The notes beneath the pieces are model-generated. The model worked only from the letters and a program-made list of their open reading frames with translations. It made no database searches and was not told the origin of the DNA. Positions 59,698 through 64,000 of a stretch of 64,000 nt of DNA are shown here, one piece after another. Source of the DNA: an uncultured Oscillospiraceae bacterium. GTDB taxonomy: Bacteria > Bacillota > Clostridia > Oscillospirales > Oscillospiraceae. The stretch is taken from assembly GCA_934590325.1 (NCBI GenBank), contig CAKTOW010000009.1:6316-70315 (forward strand), written 5' to 3'. The position numbers and the translations under genes were made by a program. Position 1 is the stretch's first letter, and every line of letters starts with the position of its first letter.

Positions 59698-60828
59698 ATG
59701 GCATCGACATACACGATGGTGGCCTACGGCTCGCAGGGCAGCGCCGTGCGGCAGCTGCAGAGCGAGCTGAACAAGCGGGGCTACAGCCTGGACGAGGACG
59801 GTATCTTCGGCAAGAAGACGAGAGCCGCCGTAAGGGACTATCAGAAGAAGAACGGACTGACCATGGTGGACGGCATCGCCGGCGACGAGACATGGGGGAG
59901 CCTGCTGTCGGCACCCACGGCGGCGGAGCAGGCGGCGCAGGCCGCCGCCGCGGCGGAGGCGGCAGCGCCCAGGGCGGAGGTCACCGGCAGCACGGCCAAG
60001 CGGCTGCAGGAATTGGAGCGGGGGTATACGCCCTCGGACGATGTGACGGCGGCGCGCGCCTACCGCGACAGCGTGGCGGCGCTGGAGCCGGGGGCGTACC
60101 AGTCCCGGTTCGAGGACAGGCTGCAGGAGCTGTACGACCAGATCGCGGGGCGGGAGGCCTTCGACTACGACCCGGAGGAGGACGAGTCGTACCAACGGTA
60201 CGCCAGACTGTACGCCGCGCGGGGCGCGGCGGCCATGGAGGACACCCTGGGCAAGGCGGCGGCACTGACCGGCGGGTATGGCTCCAGCTATGCCCAGGGT
60301 GCGGGGCAGCAGGCGTATAACGGATACCTGCAGGAGCTGGCGGCGCTGGTGCCGGAGCTGCGGCAGGCGGCGCTGGCGGAGTACCGGCAGGAGGGACAGG
60401 CGCTGACCGACCGGTACAGCATGCTGGCCCAGCAGGAGAAGAACGACTACGCCCGCTGGCAGGACGAGCGGTCCGACTGGCAGAAGCTGCTGGCGGCGGC
60501 ACAGGAGGAGTACGAGAGCGCCGACAGCAGCGACAGAAAGCTGTACCAGGCGCTGCTGGATCATTTTTCCGACAAAGCGGAGCAGGAGAGGAAACTTTCC
60601 GCCTCCGGTATCCGTCTAACGGATAGTGGTGATACGGCCGGCAGCAGCGGCGAGAGCCTGAGCTCCACGGCGGCGGACAGTCTGCAGCGAGCGGTGCAGA
60701 ACTATCTGAAGCGGGGCAACGGCGACCTGGCGCAGACGCTGGCGGCACAGTACGCGGCCCGGATGACACCCGCCCAGCGTCAGCGGTTCGACAAGCTGCT
60801 GGGACAGTACGGCATGATGTTGGCTTAA
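59698..60828 (+). CDS. Peptidoglycan-binding helical protein of the phage cassette
   Basis: A 376-residue protein with one PG-binding-1 domain at the N-terminus (about 10-70; GSAVRQLQSELNKRGYSLDEDGIFGKKTRAAVRDYQ), then an Ala/Glu-rich helical body with coiled coil (about 80-375). No hydrolase domain is fused, so it is not an endolysin. It may be an internal or tail-tip protein that docks to the wall. Last gene of the cassette. Confidence 0.78.
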   Translation: MASTYTMVAYGSQGSAVRQLQSELNKRGYSLDEDGIFGKKTRAAVRDYQKKNGLTMVDGIAGDETWGSLLSAPTAAEQAAQAAAAAEAAAPRAEVTGSTAKRLQELERGYTPSDDVTAARAYRDSVAALEPGAYQSRFEDRLQELYDQIAGREAFDYDPEEDESYQRYARLYAARGAAAMEDTLGKAAALTGGYGSSYAQGAGQQAYNGYLQELAALVPELRQAALAEYRQEGQALTDRYSMLAQQEKNDYARWQDERSDWQKLLAAAQEEYESADSSDRKLYQALLDHFSDKAEQERKLSASGIRLTDSGDTAGSSGESLSSTAADSLQRAVQNYLKRGNGDLAQTLAAQYAARMTPAQRQRFDKLLGQYGMMLA

Positions 60829-60851
60829 AGGCCAGACGGAGGGAAAAGGGG

Positions 60852-60880
60852 TTGCAATAAGGGGCGGCGTATGGTATCAT
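60852..60880 (+). promoter_or_regulatory. Sigma-A promoter for the sortase gene
   Basis: TTGCAA, a 17-base spacer and extended -10 TGGTATCAT, about 80 bases before the sortase start. Confidence 0.78.
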
Positions 60881-60899
60881 TGGAAAGGTATTTCGTGAA

Positions 60900-60943
60900 G
60901 CGGCGGAAACGCCGCGGCGGTCCGGAGAGGAAGAGAGGACCGC
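60900..60943 (+). promoter_or_regulatory. Two hairpins in the sortase leader
   Basis: GCGGCG-GAAA-CGCCGC, a GNRA tetraloop hairpin (60900-60915), then GCGGTCC/GGACCGC (60917-60943), just before the AAAGGAG site. Confidence 0.5.
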
Positions 60944-60958
60944 ATGAAAGGAGTTTCA

Positions 60959-61960
60959 ATGGAGAAGATGAAGAAGCATTTTCTGCGCCGCCTGGCACTG
61001 GTGATGGCGCTGCTGACGTTGACTTCCGCACTGCTGGTGGGCTGCGGCGAGAAGCCGGAGCCGAAGCCGGACCCCAAGGACGACGAGGTCATCGTGCAGC
61101 CGGAGCCTGTGGAGACACCGGTGGACGTGGCGGCGGCACAGAAAAAGTGGGTGGATCTGATCGGATATATCCAGGTGCCCAACGCCGCACAGTGTGCCAT
61201 CAGTGAGGGGCATTGGCTGGCGCAGAGCCCCAAGTCCACCCAGAGCAGCACAGGGTATGATGATGACTACTATCTGAATCATACGCTGGATGGTGTGATC
61301 AATAAGGCCGGTGAGCTGTATATCCAGGCGTACTACAACAAGGGAGACCTCAGTGACCCCGTGACGGTGATCTACGGTCACAACATGGCAAACCGTTCCC
61401 AGTTCGGCGGACTGCAGAGCTACGGCGAGACCATGAAGTTCAGCGATGAGGATGTGGTGAACATCTATCAGGCGGGACGGCAGCTGACCTACAAGTTCTT
61501 TGCCTGCATCCCCTACGATACCAGCCACATTCTGTACTACCACGACTTTAAGGACGAGAAGGTGTTCAATGCGTTCTTCGAGGCGCTGGGCAAGGCGGCC
61601 AACGACACCAAGTACAAGAGCGACACCAATCAGAACGCCTTTTACAGTGCGGCGGGCAGCGTGAATGTGGACAAGACCAACCTGCCCGTGGCGGGCGACA
61701 AGGTGCTGGTGCTGTCCGTGTGCAAAAACGGCGACGACAACCACCGCTATCTGCTGATGGCCAAGCTGGTGGAGGACTCCTCCACGCCCATCGTGATGAC
61801 GAAGGAACAGGCTGAGGCCGAAGGCATCGCCGCCGACCGCATCATGACCAGGGAGGAAGCCGAGGCTGCCGGTATCACCATACCGGATACCGCAGCCGCC
61901 GGACAGACCGATGCAGCGGCCGCCAACGGCACCAACACCTCCGACAACAAGCAGAACTGA
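60959..61960 (+). CDS. Class-B-like sortase with lipoprotein signal
   Basis: A 333-residue exported cysteine transpeptidase. The N-terminus has a basic/hydrophobic signal ending in lipobox LVGC29, so Lgt/Lsp should anchor it by a lipid rather than by the usual N-terminal helix. Sortase residues are intact: His141 (VIYGHNM), Cys255 (VLSVC) and Arg263 (HRYLL). The C-terminus has a low-complexity Ala/Glu/Asn tail (about 275-333). AAAGGAG five bases before ATG. It could act on the two SPKTFDAG proteins, which is inference. A terminator follows. Confidence 0.88.
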   Translation: MEKMKKHFLRRLALVMALLTLTSALLVGCGEKPEPKPDPKDDEVIVQPEPVETPVDVAAAQKKWVDLIGYIQVPNAAQCAISEGHWLAQSPKSTQSSTGYDDDYYLNHTLDGVINKAGELYIQAYYNKGDLSDPVTVIYGHNMANRSQFGGLQSYGETMKFSDEDVVNIYQAGRQLTYKFFACIPYDTSHILYYHDFKDEKVFNAFFEALGKAANDTKYKSDTNQNAFYSAAGSVNVDKTNLPVAGDKVLVLSVCKNGDDNHRYLLMAKLVEDSSTPIVMTKEQAEAEGIAADRIMTREEAEAAGITIPDTAAAGQTDAAAANGTNTSDNKQN

Positions 61961-61974
61961 GCAGCGATATGTAA

Positions 61975-62006
61975 AAAACTCCCGGACCTGATGGTCCGGG
62001 AGTTTT
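61975..62006. terminator. Bidirectional terminator between sortase and rrf2
   Basis: AAAACTCCCGGACC against GGTCCGGGAGTTTT with loop TGAT, between convergent genes. Confidence 0.95.
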
Positions 62007-62018
62007 CTGTTGTGAGAT

Positions 62019-62441
62019 TCAGACCTGTCCGCCGTCGGTCTGCGCCAGCAGGTCGGCCAGGGAGACACTGTCCAGATAGTCGTTGATCAGGCTGTCCAGC
62101 TTTTCCCACATGGGGAGGGTGGTGCAGTGACCGGCCCGGGGGCAGGTGTTTTCGTCGCCCTCCAGGCAGGTGACGGGGGCCAGAGAGCCCTCGGTCAGCC
62201 GCAGGATCTGCCCCACGGAGTAGTCGGCAGTGGGGCGGTTCAGGCGGTAGCCGCCGCCCTTGCCCCGCAGGCCGTCCACCAAGCCGGCCCGGGACAGCAC
62301 GGCGATGATGCTCTCGGAGTATTTTTCGGAGATGCCTTGCTTTTCGGCGATGACCGGCAGGGGCATATAGACGCCGGGCTCGCTCTGTGCCAGCTCCAGC
62401 ATGACGCGGAGGGCGTAGCGGCCTTTGGTGGAAACCAGCAT
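62019..62441 (-). CDS. Rrf2-family transcriptional regulator with Fe-S-type cysteines
   Basis: A 140-residue winged-helix regulator (IscR/NsrR group). The HTH is at the N-terminus (about 10-65), GKGGGYRLNRP is the wing, and Cys92, Cys100 and Cys106 could hold an Fe-S cluster. It should sense Fe-S status or redox/NO stress; it may control sulfur assimilation genes as CymR-like members do. ATG at 62441 with GGGAGGT six bases upstream. It has its own promoter overlapped by a palindrome. Confidence 0.92.
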   Translation of the reverse strand: MLVSTKGRYALRVMLELAQSEPGVYMPLPVIAEKQGISEKYSESIIAVLSRAGLVDGLRGKGGGYRLNRPTADYSVGQILRLTEGSLAPVTCLEGDENTCPRAGHCTTLPMWEKLDSLINDYLDSVSLADLLAQTDGGQV

Positions 62442-62461
62442 GGGAAGACCTCCCTTAAAAA

Positions 62462-62499
62462 GATAAACATAGTATATCACTATGCTTATCCAATTGCAA
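62462..62499 (-). promoter_or_regulatory. Rrf2 promoter with autoregulatory operator
   Basis: On the minus strand TTGCAA, 17-base spacer, extended -10 TGATATACT. An inverted repeat GATAAACATAG/CTATGCTTATC (62462-62472 with 62480-62490, one mismatch) covers the -10, the expected place for an Rrf2 operator. Confidence 0.8.
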
Positions 62500-62510
62500 G
62501 GGGAAAACGG

Positions 62511-63848
62511 TCACATATAGTGGTACTTGTTCCGCTTGGCCAGCAGAAAGGTGCAGGAGATGATAAACGCGAAAATCTCGGCGGAGGTGATGGCGTACCA
62601 AATGCCGTCCACATCCAGCAGAAGGGGCAGAATGATGACGGAGCCCGCCTGGAACACCAGCGTCCGCAGGAAGGAGATAATGGCGGACACAGCGCCGTTG
62701 TTCAGCGCGGTGAAGAAGCCGGAGGCAAAGATGTTGAAGCCCGCCAGCAGGAACGACCAGGAGAACAGGCGGAAGGCGTGGGTGGTCAGGGCGTACAGGC
62801 CGGCGTCGTAGCCCACGAACAGTCTGGCCAGGGGGGAGGCCAGCAGCATGGCCGCCGCCGTCAGTGCCACGCCGCCCAGGCCCATCAGCAGGACGCTTTT
62901 GCGCAGGAGGCTTTTCAGCTCGTTCTGATTGCCGGCACCGTAGTGGAAGCTGACCACCGGCGCGCAGCCGATGGAGTAGCCGATGAAAATGGCCACGAAG
63001 ATGAACTGGACGTACATCAGCACGCCGTAGGCAGACACGCCGTCTTCACCGATAAGGCGCAGCAGCTGGAAGTTGTACAGCATGCCGACCAGGGAGGAGG
63101 AGATGTTGCTCATGAGCTCGGAAGAGCCGTTGCCGCAGGCCTGGAGGATGGGACGCAGCCGCAGGGCGGTGGGGCGCAGGCGCAGCAGGCTGGAGTTGGG
63201 GTGCAGGAAGTAGATCAGGGGCAGCACGCCGCCCACGCACTGGCTCAGGCCGGTGGCGATGGCCGCGCCGGCCACGCCCCACTTGAATACCGCCATGAAC
63301 AGCGCGTCCAGCACCATGTTGGTGACGCCGGCGGCCACGGTGACGAAAAGGCCCAGGCGGGGCTTCTCGGCGGCGATGAAGAAGCTCTGGAACACGTTCT
63401 GCAGCATGAAGGCGAAGGTGAAGCCGGTGACGATGCGGCCGTAGAGCACGCAGTCGGGCATCATGGCGTCCGTGGCGTGAAGCAGGCGGGCCACGGCGGG
63501 CATGGTGAGGACGCCCACGGCGGACAGCGCCAGACCCAGCAGCAGGGTGAACAGCACCATCATGGAGAAGGTGCGGTGGGCCTCGTCCTTCTTGCCCTCG
63601 CCCAGCAGCTTGGACACCAGCGCCGTGCCGCCGGTGCCGATCATGAAGCCCATGCCGCCCAGTATCATCACGAAGGGCATGACGAGATTGACGGCGGCAA
63701 AGGGCGTCTTGCCCACGAAGTTGGACACGAACAGACCGTCCACCACGCCGTAGATGGAAGTGAATACCATCATGCAGATGGACGGCAGTGTGAACCGCAG
63801 CAGCTTACTGTAGGAGAAGTGGTCGGAAAGACGGATGGATTCAGACAT
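62511..63848 (-). CDS. MATE family efflux transporter
   Basis: A 445-residue polytopic MATE transporter with twelve predicted membrane segments in two repeated halves. The N-terminal LLRFTLPSICMMVFTSIYGVVDGLFVSNFVG and the GTGGTALVSKLLGEGKKDEA loop near 72-90 are family-typical. It exports cationic drugs or metabolites driven by Na+ or H+. AGGAGGT before the ATG. It is upstream of rrf2 on the same strand; the rrf2 promoter lies in the 69-bp gap. Confidence 0.93.
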   Translation of the reverse strand: MSESIRLSDHFSYSKLLRFTLPSICMMVFTSIYGVVDGLFVSNFVGKTPFAAVNLVMPFVMILGGMGFMIGTGGTALVSKLLGEGKKDEAHRTFSMMVLFTLLLGLALSAVGVLTMPAVARLLHATDAMMPDCVLYGRIVTGFTFAFMLQNVFQSFFIAAEKPRLGLFVTVAAGVTNMVLDALFMAVFKWGVAGAAIATGLSQCVGGVLPLIYFLHPNSSLLRLRPTALRLRPILQACGNGSSELMSNISSSLVGMLYNFQLLRLIGEDGVSAYGVLMYVQFIFVAIFIGYSIGCAPVVSFHYGAGNQNELKSLLRKSVLLMGLGGVALTAAAMLLASPLARLFVGYDAGLYALTTHAFRLFSWSFLLAGFNIFASGFFTALNNGAVSAIISFLRTLVFQAGSVIILPLLLDVDGIWYAITSAEIFAFIISCTFLLAKRNKYHYM

Positions 63849-63873
63849 AAAACCTCCTGAAGATGTAGCGGCG

Positions 63874-63905
63874 AAAAAAGTAGCTCCATCGTGAAGATGG
63901 AGCTA
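63874..63905 (-). terminator. Terminator after tRNA-Glu
   Basis: A perfect 10-bp stem TAGCTCCATC/GATGGAGCTA with 5-base loop, followed by CTTTTTT on the minus strand. A smaller hairpin CCACC/GGTGG lies between it and the tRNA. Confidence 0.9.
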
Positions 63906-63935
63906 AATCATCCCACCAACGGTGGAGTTTGAACT

Positions 63936-64000
63936 TGGTGACCCGTACCGGATTCGAACCGATGTTAAAGGCGTGAGAGGCCTCTGTCTTAACCACTTGA
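63936..64000 (-). tRNA. tRNA-Glu (CTC), 5' end beyond the window
   Basis: On the minus strand the last 65 bases of a tRNA are present: D-arm end, anticodon loop CTCTCAC with anticodon CTC, T-loop TTCGAAT and acceptor ACGGGTC-A with encoded CCA. The acceptor matches Bacillus-type tRNA-Glu. About ten bases are cut off at the window edge. Confidence 0.93.

Larger units (their letters stand above)
49174..60828 (+). mobile_element. Phage-structural cassette without integration, replication or lysis genes
   Basis: Twelve co-directional, tightly packed genes run from a small Cys-rich protein and TerS/TerL through portal, Prp-like protease, scaffold, N4-gp56-type capsid, adaptors and fibre to a peptidoglycan-binding protein. 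No integrase, repressor, replication, tape-measure, holin or endolysin gene is in or next to it, and no flanking att repeat was seen. Either a remnant prophage, a satellite, or a domesticated particle. Confidence 0.75.

Noticed and set aside
59698..60828. Phage endolysin
   Set aside because: Only a peptidoglycan-binding domain is present; no hydrolase motif follows.

Overview
The window is GC-rich, densely packed chromosomal DNA from an anaerobic gut-type member of the Clostridia, most likely an Oscillospiraceae (Oscillibacter/Flavonifractor-like) bacterium. The reasons are the combination of Gram-positive-type Shine-Dalgarno sites, sporulation genes (SigG and a YlmC/YmxH-family protein), a B. 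subtilis-like tRNA-Glu, a GlnRS, clostridial-type purine catabolism genes and surface proteins ending in SPKTFDAG. The family-level placement is an inference.

Layout. (1) 0.1-15.9 kb is a purine/nucleoside catabolic region: an 8-oxoguanine-deaminase-like amidohydrolase, a NupNOPQ-type nucleoside ABC importer, carbamate kinase, YgeW, YgeY, a divergent YheO/DauR-type PAS-HTH regulator, two different fold-type-II PLP enzymes, and guanine deaminase behind a guanine riboswitch that looks like an ON switch. (2) 16.0-17.4 kb and 47.2-48.7 kb hold two paralogous exported proteins with near-identical ends, unrelated middles and a shared structured leader with compensatory changes. (3) 17.5-23.4 kb is housekeeping: comEC, holA, rnmV, glnS. 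(4) 23.4-38.4 kb is a complete-looking type IV pilus assembly operon on the minus strand (pilB-pilC-pilA-pilD-pilM-pilN-pilO and four prepilin-like genes), including a giant prepilin-like protein of about 2345 residues; no pilT is present. (5) 38.7-47.1 kb has ylmC/ymxH, sigG, two M16-like proteins (YmfF/YmfH), lgt, an acetyltransferase, an ECF sigma/anti-sigma pair with an ECF-type promoter, an SH3-NlpC/P60 hydrolase and a small unknown gene. (6) 48.8-60.8 kb is a hairpin-rich border followed by a compact phage-structural cassette (TerS, TerL, portal, a Prp-type cysteine protease, scaffold, N4-gp56-type capsid, adaptors, fibre) with no integrase, repressor, replication or lysis genes. (7) 60.8-64 kb has a lipoprotein-type sortase, an Rrf2 regulator with an operator over its promoter, a MATE exporter and a partial tRNA-Glu(CTC).

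How parts may work together. Guanosine/guanine imported by NupNOPQ can be deaminated by GuaD, with the riboswitch sensing the substrate; YgeY, YgeW and ArcC fit the ureido/carbamoyl end of anaerobic purine breakdown, giving ATP from carbamoyl phosphate, and the two PLP enzymes are candidates for the amino-acid end. The class-B-like sortase could act on the SPKTFDAG proteins. Type IV pili plus ComEC give a plausible DNA-uptake route, and the stripped-down phage cassette next door resembles a domesticated or gene-transfer-agent-like particle. These last two links are inference only.
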